Assembly (NCBI GenBank): GCA_031655335.1
Contig: CP134226.1
Span: 1,860,001-1,924,000, forward strand
DNA length: 64,000 nt
Origin: Thalassospiraceae bacterium LMO-SO8
GTDB taxonomy: Bacteria > Pseudomonadota > Alphaproteobacteria > Rhodospirillales > Casp-alpha2
Direction: 5' to 3'
Both the position numbers and the translations under genes were made by a program. The notes beneath the pieces were generated by a model, which saw only the letters and a list, made by a program, of their open reading frames with translations, was not told where the DNA came from and ran no database searches. Shown piece by piece: positions 25,314 through 35,160 of this stretch (position 1 is its first letter; every line of letters begins with the position of its first letter).

Positions 25314-25945
25314 AGGAGGGACTTGATCTTGGCCGCCATGGTTTCGGCGTCCGTCTGGGTGCTGAAATGGGCCAGGAACTTGCCGTTCGGTCCCATCAGA
25401 TAGATCACCGACGAATGGTCCATCAGATAGGCGTCCTTGTCGCCGCCCTTGTCCGGGACCTTGGCGAAATAGACGCGGTAAACTCTGGCGGCCTGCTTGA
25501 TCTGCTCCAGCGTGCCGGTCAGGCCGACGATGCCGGGATGAAAGTGGGCGACGTAGTCCTTCAACACCTCGGGCGTGTCGCGTTCGGGGTCGATGGAAAC
25601 CAGGATCGGCACGACCTTGTCCGCCAAGGGCCCCAGCTTGTCCATGGCCGCCGAGATTTCGGTCAGCGAGGTCGGGCAGACGTCCGGGCAATAAGTATAG
25701 CCGAAGAAGATCAGCATGGCCTTGCCCTGAAAATCCTTTTCCGTCACCTGACGGCCGGTGTGATCGGTCAGGGTGAAGGGGCCGCCGATCTTCACTTCCG
25801 GCGCGGTGCCGGTGCGGGGCGTATCGGTCAGGCGCTGTTCCGCGATCACGGCGACGACGGCGACCAGGATAATGGCGGCCAGGCCGATGGCGACGCGGCG
25901 CACCAGGCGCAGGCGGGAGACGGTCTTGTTCGGGTGGTCGGTCAT
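25310..25945 (-). CDS. SCO1/SenC-type copper protein
   Basis: 211 residues with one N-terminal membrane anchor (VAIGLAAIILVAVVAVIAE) and a thioredoxin-fold domain. The copper ligands are present: the cysteine pair YCPDVCP and the histidine in MDHSSVIYL. SCO proteins deliver copper to the CuA centre of cytochrome oxidase or act as periplasmic thiol-reductases. It overlaps cbiA by a few bases, an unusual pairing, and the formate/nitrite channel gene lies about 70 bases upstream. Confidence 0.88.
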   Translation of the reverse strand: MTDHPNKTVSRLRLVRRVAIGLAAIILVAVVAVIAEQRLTDTPRTGTAPEVKIGGPFTLTDHTGRQVTEKDFQGKAMLIFFGYTYCPDVCPTSLTEISAAMDKLGPLADKVVPILVSIDPERDTPEVLKDYVAHFHPGIVGLTGTLEQIKQAARVYRVYFAKVPDKGGDKDAYLMDHSSVIYLMGPNGKFLAHFSTQTDAETMAAKIKSLL

Positions 25946-26015
25946 GGCCTCGTTGCCGGTTGTTCTGATGTGCGGGAAAGGTACGGACTTTGTCCGCCGG
26001 ATCAACCCTTGTTGG

Positions 26016-26876
26016 TCACGAATGTGGCCGCAAATAGACAATGTAATAAGTCCCCGCCACGAACAGGCCGCCGCCGACCATATTGCCGAGAGTGACCGGC
26101 ACCAGATTGCCGACGAAACCCGCAAGCGTCAGCCCGGCCCCGGTCCCCGGCAGGCCCGCCGCCGCCACGTAGACGTCGTTGCCCGCCGCCAGCATGCCGA
26201 CGGGGATGAAGAACATGTTGGCGATGGAATGCTCGAACCCCAGGGCCACGAAGGCGGTGATCGGGAACAGGATGGCGAAAATCTTGCCGATGACGTTGTG
26301 GCTGGCGAAGCACAGCCAGACCGCCAGGCAGACCAGGGTGTTGCACAGGATTCCCCGTACGAAGGCGGTCGCGAAATCCAAATCCACCTTGGCCGCGGCA
26401 ATCTTGACCGCCGTGGCGCCGACGGCACCCGATCCTAAGTCCATGTAGCCGGACCAATGGGCCAGAAACGCCATGGCGACGGCGCCTGACAGATTCCCGC
26501 CATAGGCGACGATCCAGTTGCGCAGCAGGGCCGCCGTCGCGATCTTGCGGTCGGCCCAGCCCATGACCAGCAGCAGGTTCCCCGTGAACAACTCCGCCCC
26601 GCCGACTACGACCAGGATCAGGCCGAGCGAGAACGTGACCCCGCCCAGAATGCGCGACGGCCCCAGGCCCATGCCGTGGTCGGTCATGGTCAGGGTGAAC
26701 ATCATGGCGCCGAAGGCGATGAAGGCCCCCGCCAGCAGGGCCAGGGTGAACAGCGGCAGCAGCGGCAATCCGGCCTTGGCCACGCCGGCGACCTCGACAC
26801 GCCGCGCCATCTGGGCCGGCGCGTAGGCGTCGAACAGACCCGGGTCCGTGCCCGGCGGCGTCGCTTGATCGGCCAT
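26016..26876 (-). CDS. Formate/nitrite transporter (FNT) family channel
   Basis: 286 residues with about six membrane segments. Family marks are VVVGGAELFTGNLLLVMGW, then LLRNWIVAYGGNLSG, GILCNTLVCLAVWLC, and HSIANMFFIPVGML, with the pore residues expected in the repeated half-helix loops. The substrate (formate, nitrite or hydrosulfide) cannot be told from sequence alone. It is divergent from cbiD with about 100 bases between; a GGGGGC...GCCCCC hairpin lies in that gap but has no T-run. Confidence 0.88.
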   Translation of the reverse strand: MADQATPPGTDPGLFDAYAPAQMARRVEVAGVAKAGLPLLPLFTLALLAGAFIAFGAMMFTLTMTDHGMGLGPSRILGGVTFSLGLILVVVGGAELFTGNLLLVMGWADRKIATAALLRNWIVAYGGNLSGAVAMAFLAHWSGYMDLGSGAVGATAVKIAAAKVDLDFATAFVRGILCNTLVCLAVWLCFASHNVIGKIFAILFPITAFVALGFEHSIANMFFIPVGMLAAGNDVYVAAAGLPGTGAGLTLAGFVGNLVPVTLGNMVGGGLFVAGTYYIVYLRPHS

Positions 26877-26973
26877 GAAGATACTCCTTACCTGATCGTG
26901 TCCCCGGGGGCGCTGCGGCCCCCGCCTGTTTTCCCCTTTGGGCCGCGGCGGGTCAATGCGCTAGATTCCCGCC

Positions 26974-28053
26974 ATGCCCGCACGCAAACCCGACGGAAAC
27001 CTGAAACGCGGCTGGACCACCGGCGCCTGCGCCACGGCGGCGACGGCGGCCGCCTATGAGGCTCTGGTCACCGGGGCCTTCCCGCCTGCGGTGACCATCA
27101 CCCTGCCGCGCGGCGAGGAGCCGACCTTCGATCTCGCCCGCACGGCCCTGGACGGCGGGGCCGCGACCGCCGCCGTCATCAAGGACGCGGGTGACGATCC
27201 GGACGTGACCCACGGCGCCGAGGTCTCGGTGTCCCTGCGCCCGGGGGCGGAAGGTTCCGGCGTCACTTTCCGCGCCGGGCCGGGCGTCGGCACGGTGACG
27301 CTGCCGGGCCTGCCGCTGCCCCCTGGGGAGCCTGCCATCAACCCGGGACCGCGCAAGATGATGACGGGCGTGATCAAGGATCTGTCGCGCCGCCTGAAGG
27401 GCACCTCCGACATCGAGATCACGGTCGCCATCAAGGACGGCGAAGTGCTGGCGGAAAAGACCATGAACGGGCGGCTCGGCATCGTCGGCGGTCTGTCGGT
27501 GCTCGGCACCACGGGCATCGTCATTCCCTATTCCTGCGCGTCCTGGATCCACGCGATCCACCGCGGCGTCGACGTGGCGCGGGCGGGCGGGCTCGACCAT
27601 ATCGCGGCGGCCACGGGCTCGACCTCGGAAGCGGCGGTGAAGGCGCTTTACGATCTGCCCGACCGGGCGCTGATCGACATGGGCGATTTCGCGGGCGGGC
27701 TGTTGAAATACCTGCGCCGCCATCCCGTGGCGCGGCTCACGCTCGCGGGCGGTTTCGGCAAGCTGGCCAAGCTGGCCCAGGGGCATCTGGACCTGCATTC
27801 CGCGCGCTCGTCCCTCAACATGAAGAAGCTGGCCGCCCTCGCCGACGACGACGCGGCCCTGGCCGCCGGGATCAAGGCCGCCAACACGGGCATGGAGGCC
27901 CTGACCCTGGCCCAGGCGGCGGGCCACCCGCTGGCCGAGCGCGTCGCCCAGGGGGCGCGGGAGGTTGCCCTGGCGGCCCTGTCCGGCGACGTCGCGGTCG
28001 AGGTCCTGGTGTTCGACCGCCAGGGCCAACTCGCCGGGCGGGCCGGTGGTTAG
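26974..28053 (+). CDS. cbiD: Cobalt-precorrin-5B (C1)-methyltransferase CbiD
   Basis: 359 residues. N-terminal RGWTTGACATAATAAAYEAL and then AIKDAGDDPDVTHGAEV are the family signature; the middle has INPGPRKMM and the C-terminal half VGGLSVLGTTGIV and HLDLHSARSSLNM. CbiD transfers a methyl group to C1 and belongs to the oxygen-independent route (the aerobic route uses CobF). Its 3' end overlaps cbiJ, so the two are coupled on the plus strand, opposite to the other cbi genes. Confidence 0.92.
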   Translation: MPARKPDGNLKRGWTTGACATAATAAAYEALVTGAFPPAVTITLPRGEEPTFDLARTALDGGAATAAVIKDAGDDPDVTHGAEVSVSLRPGAEGSGVTFRAGPGVGTVTLPGLPLPPGEPAINPGPRKMMTGVIKDLSRRLKGTSDIEITVAIKDGEVLAEKTMNGRLGIVGGLSVLGTTGIVIPYSCASWIHAIHRGVDVARAGGLDHIAAATGSTSEAAVKALYDLPDRALIDMGDFAGGLLKYLRRHPVARLTLAGGFGKLAKLAQGHLDLHSARSSLNMKKLAALADDDAALAAGIKAANTGMEALTLAQAAGHPLAERVAQGAREVALAALSGDVAVEVLVFDRQGQLAGRAGG

Positions 28054-28786
28054 CACGCTTCTGATCCTGGGCGGCACGGCGGATGCCCGCGCACTCGCCG
28101 CCGCCGTCCTGGCGCGCTGGCCCGACCGCCGCGTCATCACGTCCCTGGCGGGACGCACGGTGGCGCCAAACCTGCCCGAGGGCGAGGTCGTGACCGGTGG
28201 GTTCGGCGGCGCGGCGGGCTTGGCAGATTACATCGCGGCCGAAGGCGTCGACGCCCTGATCGACGCCACCCATCCCTTCGCCGCCGAGATTTCCAAAAGT
28301 GCGGCAGAGGCTGCAACAATCGCACATATTCCGCGGCTGGTTCTGGCCCGCCCGCCGTGGGTTTTTGTGCAAAATGCTGCGGTGCAGCATGTGCGCAGCA
28401 TAAACGCAGCAAAAGCGGCGCTGGAAACGGATGGAAAGCGCGTGTTTCTCGCCATTGGCCGACAAGAAATAAATCAATTCAATAGCTTGAAAGACCGTTT
28501 CTTCTTGCTGCGCTTTGTCGATCCGCCGCAAACGCCGCCCGATTTTGGGCAATGTCAGGTGCTGACGGGCCGCCCGGGGACGCTTGAGGACGAGCGCAGC
28601 ATTTTGCAGCAATTCGCCATCGACACCTTGGTCGCCAAGAACGGCGGCAGCGACGCTTCGCGGGCCAAGGTCGATGCGGCGTTGGAACTGGGGATCAGGG
28701 TTATCCTGATCGATCCGCCCGCCCCGCCGCCACCGCCCCATGCGGACAGCGTCGAGGGCGCGCTCGTCTGGCTCGACGGCCTCTAG
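28046..28786 (+). CDS. cbiJ: Cobalt-precorrin-6A reductase CbiJ/CobK
   Basis: 246 residues starting at a GTG that overlaps the cbiD stop. The head [19 protein letters not shown] is the nucleotide-binding start of the family; [15 protein letters not shown] is the second signature and [18 protein letters not shown] the third. It reduces the corrin ring with NAD(P)H. The middle of the gene (about 28290-28560) is AT-richer than both ends and uses codons (ATA, AAT, TTG, CAA) that neighbours avoid, which suggests a recombined segment. The C terminus carries a proline run. It converges on cbiF with a four-base overlap. Confidence 0.88.
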   Translation: MVSTLLILGGTADARALAAAVLARWPDRRVITSLAGRTVAPNLPEGEVVTGGFGGAAGLADYIAAEGVDALIDATHPFAAEISKSAAEAATIAHIPRLVLARPPWVFVQNAAVQHVRSINAAKAALETDGKRVFLAIGRQEINQFNSLKDRFFLLRFVDPPQTPPDFGQCQVLTGRPGTLEDERSILQQFAIDTLVAKNGGSDASRAKVDAALELGIRVILIDPPAPPPPPHADSVEGALVWLDGL

Positions 28787-29553
28787 GAGGGTTGCGCCTT
28801 TTTGGGGCGCAGCACGTGGTGGTGATGGGCGGCGTAAAGGGCGGAATCGTCGAACGCCGTCTCGCCCAAGGCCCGGCCGACCAGGATCAGCGCCGTGCGG
28901 GTGAAGCCCGCCGCCTTCACCTTCTCGCGGATGTCGGCAAGCGTCCCTTCAACGATCTGCTGGTCGGGCCAGGTGACGCGGTAGGCGACGACCACGGGAC
29001 AGTCCGCGCCGTAATGGGGCGTCAATTCCCGCACCACCTTGGCCAGGTTGTTGACGGACAGATGCACGGCCAGGGTGGCGCCGCTGCGGCCCAAGGTTTC
29101 CAGGTCCTCGCCCTTGGGCATGTCGGACGCCCGCACCGAGGTGCGGGTCAGGATGATGGTCTGGCTGACCTGGGGCAGGGTCAGTTCGCGCTTGAGCGCC
29201 GCCGCCGCGGCGGCGAAGGCGGGCACGCCCGGTGTCACGTCATAGGGAATGCCCAGCGCGTCGAGCCTCCGCATTTGTTCGGCGACGGCGCCGTAGATCG
29301 ACGGATCGCCCGAATGAACGCGGGCGACATCCTGGCCGGCCGCATGGGCCGTCTCGATCTCGGCGATGATTTCGTCCAGGTTCAGGGGCGCCGTGTCGAT
29401 CACGCGGGCCCCCTCGGGGGCCTCGGCCACGACCTCGGCCGGAACCAGGGACCCGGCATAAAGCACCACCGGACATGCCTTGATCAGGTTGAGGCCGCGC
29501 ACGGTGATCAGGTCGGGTGCGCCCGGCCCGGCGCCGATGAAATGGACGGTCAT
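28783..29553 (-). CDS. cbiF: Cobalt-precorrin-4 (C11)-methyltransferase CbiF/CobM
   Basis: 256 residues of tetrapyrrole methylase fold. [14 protein letters not shown] at the start is the SAM-binding loop; [20 protein letters not shown] is the second family mark, and [13 protein letters not shown] the third. It ends with a histidine-rich tail [10 protein letters not shown]. The ATG overlaps the stop of the cbiG-cbiH fusion (ATGA). Confidence 0.92.
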   Translation of the reverse strand: MTVHFIGAGPGAPDLITVRGLNLIKACPVVLYAGSLVPAEVVAEAPEGARVIDTAPLNLDEIIAEIETAHAAGQDVARVHSGDPSIYGAVAEQMRRLDALGIPYDVTPGVPAFAAAAAALKRELTLPQVSQTIILTRTSVRASDMPKGEDLETLGRSGATLAVHLSVNNLAKVVRELTPHYGADCPVVVAYRVTWPDQQIVEGTLADIREKVKAAGFTRTALILVGRALGETAFDDSALYAAHHHHVLRPKKAQPS

Positions 29554-31370
29554 GTGCCGGTCTCCTGTTTCTGCATCTTTCCGGCGTAGCCGCGCGGCGT
29601 GTAAACCCAGCGCCGGGTGCCCCGCGTCACGGCGCGGGTGTCGGATGATCCGATCATCACCAGGGTCAGCATGTCGACCTGGTCCGCCGTCAGGTCCTTC
29701 AGGTCGATGACCCGGATCGTCTCGCCGTCGCGGCCCAGGTTGCGCGCCAGGATCACCGGCGTTTCCGGCGGGCGGTGGGCGAGCAGAATGTCCCGCGCGG
29801 TTTCCAACTGCCAGCGCCGGCGCTTGGACACGGGATTGTAGAGGGCCATGACGAAGTCGCCTTGGGCGGCGGCGGTCAGGCGCTTTTCGATGACCTCCCA
29901 GGGCGTCAGCAGGTCCGACAGGGAGACGGCGCAGAAATCATGGCCGAGCGGCGCCCCCGCCCGCGCGGCGGCGGCCTGAAGGGCGCTGACTCCGGGCTCG
30001 ACGGTCACGTTGATGCGGTTCCAACGGGGATCGTCCCCGCGGTCGATCAGCTCCACCACCAGGGTCGCCAGCGCATAGACGCCGGGATCGCCGGAACAGA
30101 CCAGGGCGACCTGCTTGCCCTCGCCAGCGAGGTCGAGGGCCTTGCGGGCGCGGGCTTCTTCCTCGGACAGGTCCGACGAATGCAGCGCCTTGCCTTCGGC
30201 GGCGGGGCCCAGCAGGTCAAGATAGAGGCCGTAGCCGACCAGGTCCGTCGCCTCCGCCACGGCGCGGGACACGGCGGGCGTGCGCCACAGGGGCGTGCCC
30301 GGCCCGGTGCCGACCACGGTCAGGCGCCCCCGCGCCCGGCCCACGGTCCGCGCATCGATGTTTCCGGGCGACCGCGCGACGGCGCAGGTGGCGCGCTTGG
30401 ACTTGCTCTTCTCCACGATCAACTGGGCATCCGGGCCGGCGGCGGCCAGGGCCGCGCCCTCGGCGACGCCGTGGCAGCCGACTTCGTTGAAGACGACGTC
30501 GGACGGATTGGCGAGGCGCGGTGTCAGGGCCTCCAACTGGCCTGCGTCGAAGAACCGCACGGGCACGCCCAGGGCGTCGCCGAGATCGTTCACCGCCGCC
30601 TCGTCCATCTTCACGTCGATGGAGGCGACGCAGGCGACGGCGCCCGCCGCCAGGCCATGCTTCGCCAGGGTCTCGGTGACGAGGGCCTGGACCTCGGCCG
30701 GGTCCGCGTCCCGTTCGCAGCCGACGCCGATGGCCAGCACCGGCGGATGCAGGACAAGATCATCCGTATCCCCCGGGGCGCGGTCGGTGACCTGGATACC
30801 GGGCCCGGCCGCCGGGTCGATGGGCAGGCCCGCGTCCGTGAGCCAGCTTGCCTCGCCGGCCTCGACCGTCAGGCGCACGGGGGACCCCGCCAGCAGGGCG
30901 GCGGCGACGGAAAGGGATTTCTTGCGGTTGGCGACGGACCAGCCGGCGGGCGGATCGTCCACGCCGATGCCGTGGCGCAGGTCGCCCGTGGTGGTCACGG
31001 CGGCGCTGATGCCGAGCGCCTTCGCGATCTCGCGGGCCAGCACGTTAGCCCCCGAATGCCCGCCCAACAGCGGCACCACGGCGCTGCCGTCCTCGGCCAC
31101 GGAAATCACCGGCGGCTCGGCGACCTTGTCGGCCAGCAGGGGGGCCAGCGCGCGGATCAGGATGCCCGAGGCGAAGACGCCGATCACCGGATGCCCGGTC
31201 TGGAACAGGCGGGCGGCGTGGGATGTGGTTTCGGCGAAGAAATCATCGGCCTCGGCGACCCGGCCGACCCGGCCATGGACCAGGGCGCCCGGGATCACGG
31301 ATTGCAGGCGGCGGGCGAGCGCGGCCCCCGGCTCGGTCACGGCCAGGATCACGGGGGCTGTGGCGGTCAT
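29550..31370 (-). CDS. cbiGH: CbiG-CbiH fusion: cobalt-precorrin-5A hydrolase and precorrin-3B C17-methyltransferase
   Basis: 606 residues, a fusion. The first 350 are Cbi[38 protein letters not shown] and the C-terminal part with [13 protein letters not shown] and [15 protein letters not shown]. From about 350 the methyltransferase begins: [19 protein letters not shown] (SAM loop), [35 protein letters not shown]. CbiG opens the lactone ring and CbiH contracts the macrocycle, two linked steps of ring contraction, so fusion makes functional sense. Overlaps both neighbours by ATGA. Confidence 0.9.
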   Translation of the reverse strand: MTATAPVILAVTEPGAALARRLQSVIPGALVHGRVGRVAEADDFFAETTSHAARLFQTGHPVIGVFASGILIRALAPLLADKVAEPPVISVAEDGSAVVPLLGGHSGANVLAREIAKALGISAAVTTTGDLRHGIGVDDPPAGWSVANRKKSLSVAAALLAGSPVRLTVEAGEASWLTDAGLPIDPAAGPGIQVTDRAPGDTDDLVLHPPVLAIGVGCERDADPAEVQALVTETLAKHGLAAGAVACVASIDVKMDEAAVNDLGDALGVPVRFFDAGQLEALTPRLANPSDVVFNEVGCHGVAEGAALAAAGPDAQLIVEKSKSKRATCAVARSPGNIDARTVGRARGRLTVVGTGPGTPLWRTPAVSRAVAEATDLVGYGLYLDLLGPAAEGKALHSSDLSEEEARARKALDLAGEGKQVALVCSGDPGVYALATLVVELIDRGDDPRWNRINVTVEPGVSALQAAAARAGAPLGHDFCAVSLSDLLTPWEVIEKRLTAAAQGDFVMALYNPVSKRRRWQLETARDILLAHRPPETPVILARNLGRDGETIRVIDLKDLTADQVDMLTLVMIGSSDTRAVTRGTRRWVYTPRGYAGKMQKQETGT

Positions 31371-32089
31371 GTCAGGAGCTCCGCGGTTTCGACGTCCTCG
31401 GGCGAGCGCACCAGGATCATGGAGAAATAGGGCGCCGTGTCGGGCGCGTCGGCCAGCGCCATGACCTTCTGGTCGGCCATGGTCGCGCGCTCCACGTACT
31501 GCGCGTGGTCGAGCCGCCCCAGCTTTTCGATCACCGCCCGCACCTTGGGCAGATGGCGGCCGACCTTCATGATGGCGGCGGCTTCGGAGTTGGCGAGACG
31601 CGCTTCCAGGTCCGCCTCGTCGAGCGGCCCCGGGATCACCGTCAGCACCTGATTGCGCGACACCAGGGGAGCCCCTGCCACGGCGGCGCAGGCGGCCAGC
31701 GACGACACGCCGGGCACGACCTGGGTCGGATAGTCGCCCGCCAGGCGCAGGAACAGATACATGAACGAGCCGTAGAGAAAGGGGTCACCCTCGCACAGAA
31801 TGGCGACGTCGCGCCCCGCCGCGAGATGGCCCGCGATCTCTGCGGCATACGTGTCATAGACGTCGTTGGCGGGAAAGCGGCCCGGCACCATGGGCGTGAC
31901 GATGGCGATTTCCGTCTTGCCCGCCGGAATATGGGGGCCAGCGATGGCGCGGGCGAGGCTGTCCGTGCCCTCCGCCGCCGGATAGGCGATCACCGGCGCC
32001 TGGGCGATGATCTTCACCGCCTTCAATGTCAACAGGTCCGGGTCGCCTGGGCCGACGCCGACGCCATAGAGGGTGCCGGGGGCGGTCAT
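31367..32089 (-). CDS. cbiL: Cobalt-precorrin-2 (C20)-methyltransferase CbiL/CobI
   Basis: 240 residues. GVGVGPGDPDLLTLKAVKII is the SAM loop, and AILCEGDPFLYGSFMYLFLRL the second mark; PGVSSLAACAAVAGAPL the third. It adds the C20 methyl group. The ATG at 32089 overlaps the cbiET stop (ATGA) and is preferred over a start six codons upstream. Confidence 0.9.
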   Translation of the reverse strand: MTAPGTLYGVGVGPGDPDLLTLKAVKIIAQAPVIAYPAAEGTDSLARAIAGPHIPAGKTEIAIVTPMVPGRFPANDVYDTYAAEIAGHLAAGRDVAILCEGDPFLYGSFMYLFLRLAGDYPTQVVPGVSSLAACAAVAGAPLVSRNQVLTVIPGPLDEADLEARLANSEAAAIMKVGRHLPKVRAVIEKLGRLDHAQYVERATMADQKVMALADAPDTAPYFSMILVRSPEDVETAELLT

Positions 32090-33300
32090 GGCTTGGTCAC
32101 CGCCCATTGCAGCACGTCCATCAGGGGGCGCATGCCGGTCAGGCCGCCGACCGCGTCGGCGCGGGCGACGGCGATGCGGGCGAGTTCGCCGCCGAGGGCG
32201 CGGTGGTGGCGGATCAGCGTTTCCTGGGCTTCCAGGGTCACGCCGTTGGCGACCAGACGGCCGCCCGGTTTAAGCGCGGCCAGGGCGCCGTCGATCACGC
32301 CGGGCTGGGACAGCCCGCCGCCGACGAACACGGCATCGGGGGCGGGGCCCGCGTCGGCGAAGCACCCCGGGGCGTCGCCTTTGACGAGTTTCAGCTGCGG
32401 CACCCCCAGGTTCAAGGCGTTGGCTTCGATGTCGTCGAAGCGGGTGGGATCGCGTTCGATCGCGACGGCTTCCGTGCCCGCCGCCGCGCGCAGCCATTCG
32501 ATGGCGACCGCGCCCGATCCGGCCCCCACGTCCCACAGCAATTGTCCCGGCAGGGGTTGCAGGCGGGCCAGGGTGGCGGCGCGCACCTCGCGCTTGGTGA
32601 TCTTGCCGTCGTGGCGGAAGGCGGCTTCGGGCAGGCCCGGCGTTTCCGGCCAGATGGTGGCGCCCGGGCTCGGCCACAGGTGGAAGGCGATGACGTTCAG
32701 GTCCTTGACCCGGCGTCCTTCCCATTCCTCGGCCACGGTGTCGTAGCGGCCTTCGTCAGGTCCACCCATGTGTTCGAACACGGTCATCGGGCTTTCGCCG
32801 AACCCGCGCCGGCGCAGCAGGTCCGCCGCCCGGGCCGGGGTCTCGCCGTTGCGGGCCAGGATCAGCAGGCGCAGGCCCGGCAGTAGATGGCGGTTCAGGA
32901 CCTCGACCGGGAAGGCATGGCAGCTCACCGGGCGCACGGTCCCGTCGGCCAGTGACCAGCCCATGCGCGCGGCCAACAGGGCGAAGGCGCCGGGGGCGGG
33001 CAGGATGTCCATGGCATCGATGCCGAAGCGCGCGACCAGGCGCTTGCCGATCCCGAAGTTGAGCGGATCGCCCGACGCCAGCACGCAGACGGGCTTGCCC
33101 GCATGTTTGGCGATCGCTTCGATCCCCGCGTCCAGGCCGTCGCCCCAGGTCAGACGCGGGCGCGCATCGTCGGCCAGTTTGCCGAGATGGCGGTCGCCGC
33201 CGACCAGGACCTCGGCGGCGTCGATCCGCGCGCGGGCGCGGGCCCCCAGGCCGTCGAGCCCGTCCTCGCCGATGCCGACCACGGACAGCCACCTATCCAT
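32086..33300 (-). CDS. cobL: CbiE-CbiT fusion: precorrin-6Y C5,15-methyltransferase (decarboxylating)
   Basis: 404 residues. The N-terminal half is a CbiE methylase (VVGIGEDGLDGLG, then VLASGDPLNFGIGKRL); the C-terminal half (about 220-404) is CbiT, a Rossmann methyltransferase with KITKREVRAATLARL and LLWDVGAGSGAVAIEW (SAM motif I). It methylates C5 and C15 and removes the acetate side chain. The fused form is the usual CobL. Overlaps cbiC by eight bases. Confidence 0.92.
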   Translation of the reverse strand: MDRWLSVVGIGEDGLDGLGARARARIDAAEVLVGGDRHLGKLADDARPRLTWGDGLDAGIEAIAKHAGKPVCVLASGDPLNFGIGKRLVARFGIDAMDILPAPGAFALLAARMGWSLADGTVRPVSCHAFPVEVLNRHLLPGLRLLILARNGETPARAADLLRRRGFGESPMTVFEHMGGPDEGRYDTVAEEWEGRRVKDLNVIAFHLWPSPGATIWPETPGLPEAAFRHDGKITKREVRAATLARLQPLPGQLLWDVGAGSGAVAIEWLRAAAGTEAVAIERDPTRFDDIEANALNLGVPQLKLVKGDAPGCFADAGPAPDAVFVGGGLSQPGVIDGALAALKPGGRLVANGVTLEAQETLIRHHRALGGELARIAVARADAVGGLTGMRPLMDVLQWAVTKP

Positions 33301-33940
33301 GGGCGGCCTCCGCCTGTTCCGGGGCGGGACAAAGCGCGTTCACGGCGGCGGCGGCCAGCGCGCTGCCGCCCCGCCGCCCCGGCAGGGTCGCGAAGGGGAT
33401 GCCGCCGGCATGGTCGATCAGGGCCTGCTTGGATTCGGCGGCGCCGATGAAGCCGACGGGGAAGCCCAGGATCACGGCGGGACGAGGCGCGCCCTCGGCC
33501 AGCAGTTCCAACAGCCGGAACAGAGCCGTCGGCGCGTTGCCGATGGCGACCACCGCGCCCGCCAGGTGCGGCGCCCAGGCGTCGACGGCGGCGGCGGAAC
33601 GGGTGGTGCCCAGATTCGTCGCGCGGTCCCGCACACCGTCGTCGTTCAGGGTGCAGATCAGGCGGTTGTCCGCGGGAAGGCGGGCGGCGATGACGCCGCG
33701 GGCGACCATTTCCGCGTCAACCAGAATGGGAGCGCCCGCCGCAAGGGCGGCCTTGCCGGTCTCGGCCGGATCACCGGACAGCACGAGGTCGCCTGCGATC
33801 TCCGCCATGCCGCAGGCATGGATCAGGCGCACGGCCAGGGTGCGCTCGGCCCCCCGGAACCGCGACAGGTCCGCGGCCGCCTCGATGGCGGCGAAGGAAC
33901 GGCGGTAGATTTCCGCCGGGTCGCGGACGTAATCGAACAT
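33293..33940 (-). CDS. cbiC: Precorrin-8X methylmutase CbiC/CobH
   Basis: 215 residues from the ATG at 33940. Signatures: RDPAEIYRRSFAAIEAAADL, VRLIHACGMAEIAGDL (catalytic histidine), ILVDAEMVARGV, and VILGFPVGFIGAAESKQAL near the end. It moves a methyl group from C11 to C12 to give (cob)yrinic acid. Lies 13 bases after cbiX. Confidence 0.92.
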   Translation of the reverse strand: MFDYVRDPAEIYRRSFAAIEAAADLSRFRGAERTLAVRLIHACGMAEIAGDLVLSGDPAETGKAALAAGAPILVDAEMVARGVIAARLPADNRLICTLNDDGVRDRATNLGTTRSAAAVDAWAPHLAGAVVAIGNAPTALFRLLELLAEGAPRPAVILGFPVGFIGAAESKQALIDHAGGIPFATLPGRRGGSALAAAAVNALCPAPEQAEAAHG

Positions 33941-33953
33941 CGGGCCCCCGGTG

Positions 33954-35018
33954 TCAGGTGTCGGCGTCGTGGCGGTGGGGATGCTCGTGGCTGTGCCCGT
34001 GATCGTGGGAGTGTCCATGGTCATGCCCATGGGAATGGCCGTGACCATGATCGTGCCCGTGATGATGGCCGTGCTTGCCGTGGTGGATGCCGTGGTCGGC
34101 GGCCCCGTGGCCGTCCGTGCCGATGCCGACGACATGGTGGTGGTGGCCGACCTGGGGCGCGCCCTGGTCGTCCTCGTAGCCGATGATCTGCTCCCGGTAC
34201 TTGCACAGCAGGCAGTTCATTTTGTTGTCGCCGTTCAGCGCTTCCTCGACCCGGTCGGCGAAGCAGTCGATCAGGTCTTCATGGTCGTTCAGGTAGGGCG
34301 CCTTGACGACATCGGTCTCGGGGTGTGCCGCAGCACACTCGTCGGCCCAGCGGTAGATGCGGTTGACCAGGATGCCCGTGAACAGGAAATAGGGGAACAC
34401 GATGATGCGCTTGAAACCGAGCTTCACCGCCTTGTTCAGGCCCTCGTCGACAAGCGGATAGGCAACGCCGGAATAGCTGACCTCGGCCCAGCCGAAATCC
34501 ATGCCTTCCCACAGCATCCGCGCGACCTTGTTGACGTTGGAATTGGCATCCGAATCGTTGGTCCCGCGCCCGACCACCATCAACAGGGTGTCTTTGCGGG
34601 CGATCTCGCCCTTGGCGGCGTTGGCCGCGGCCTCGGCCTCTTCGATGCGGGTGCGGGCGGCGCGCAGCAGACGGGCGTCGATCGCCAGTTCGCGCCCGAA
34701 ACGCACGTCCAGGTCCGGATGGGCATGGGCGAAACTGTTGATTTCCGAGGGCAGGTCGTTCTTCACATGACCCGCCGCGAACAGCATGCCTGGCACGCAG
34801 ATGATGCGGTTGACGCCCCGGTCCCGCAATTTGTCCAGGCCCGTGCGGATCACCGGCGTGGCGAATTCCAGGAATCCGCTTTCCACGTCGTAATCGGGGA
34901 ACCGCCTGGCCAAATGGCCCGCCAGGGTACCGAATTCGTCGACGGCCCCCTGGTCGCGGCTGCCGTGGCCGCAGATCATGATGCCGGTTTTTTGGGGTGT
35001 GTCAGTCATGTTGGGCAT
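33954..35018 (-). CDS. cbiX: Sirohydrochlorin cobaltochelatase CbiX, long form with histidine-rich tail
   Basis: 354 residues. Two chelatase half-domains: ICGHGSRDQGAVDEF with the active histidine, and YSGVAYPLVDEGLNKAV followed by FPYFLFTGILVNRIYRW. After that come MNCLLCKYR, the cluster-binding cysteine pair of long CbiX proteins, and a tail of about 70 residues in which histidine alternates with glycine, aspartate and serine. This tail probably stores or supplies cobalt. The enzyme inserts cobalt into sirohydrochlorin, the first step of the oxygen-independent route. AAGGA stands upstream of the start at 35018. Confidence 0.92.
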   Translation of the reverse strand: MPNMTDTPQKTGIMICGHGSRDQGAVDEFGTLAGHLARRFPDYDVESGFLEFATPVIRTGLDKLRDRGVNRIICVPGMLFAAGHVKNDLPSEINSFAHAHPDLDVRFGRELAIDARLLRAARTRIEEAEAAANAAKGEIARKDTLLMVVGRGTNDSDANSNVNKVARMLWEGMDFGWAEVSYSGVAYPLVDEGLNKAVKLGFKRIIVFPYFLFTGILVNRIYRWADECAAAHPETDVVKAPYLNDHEDLIDCFADRVEEALNGDNKMNCLLCKYREQIIGYEDDQGAPQVGHHHHVVGIGTDGHGAADHGIHHGKHGHHHGHDHGHGHSHGHDHGHSHDHGHSHEHPHRHDADT

Positions 35019-35160
35019 TCGCTTGGTCCTTGCCTTCGAGCGATCGCCGGCGCCATTGCCGACGGAATGGTCTGATCTTTCGCCGCCTGGTCATCGCCTC
35101 CGGGCGGGAAAGTGGGCCGACTATACAGATTTCAGGGTCAGGGGAAAGGGTGACGCCGCG

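Noticed and set aside
35019..35160. Cobalamin riboswitch in front of cbiX
   Set aside because: The 142 bases are too short and lack the B12 box and the expected conserved segments.
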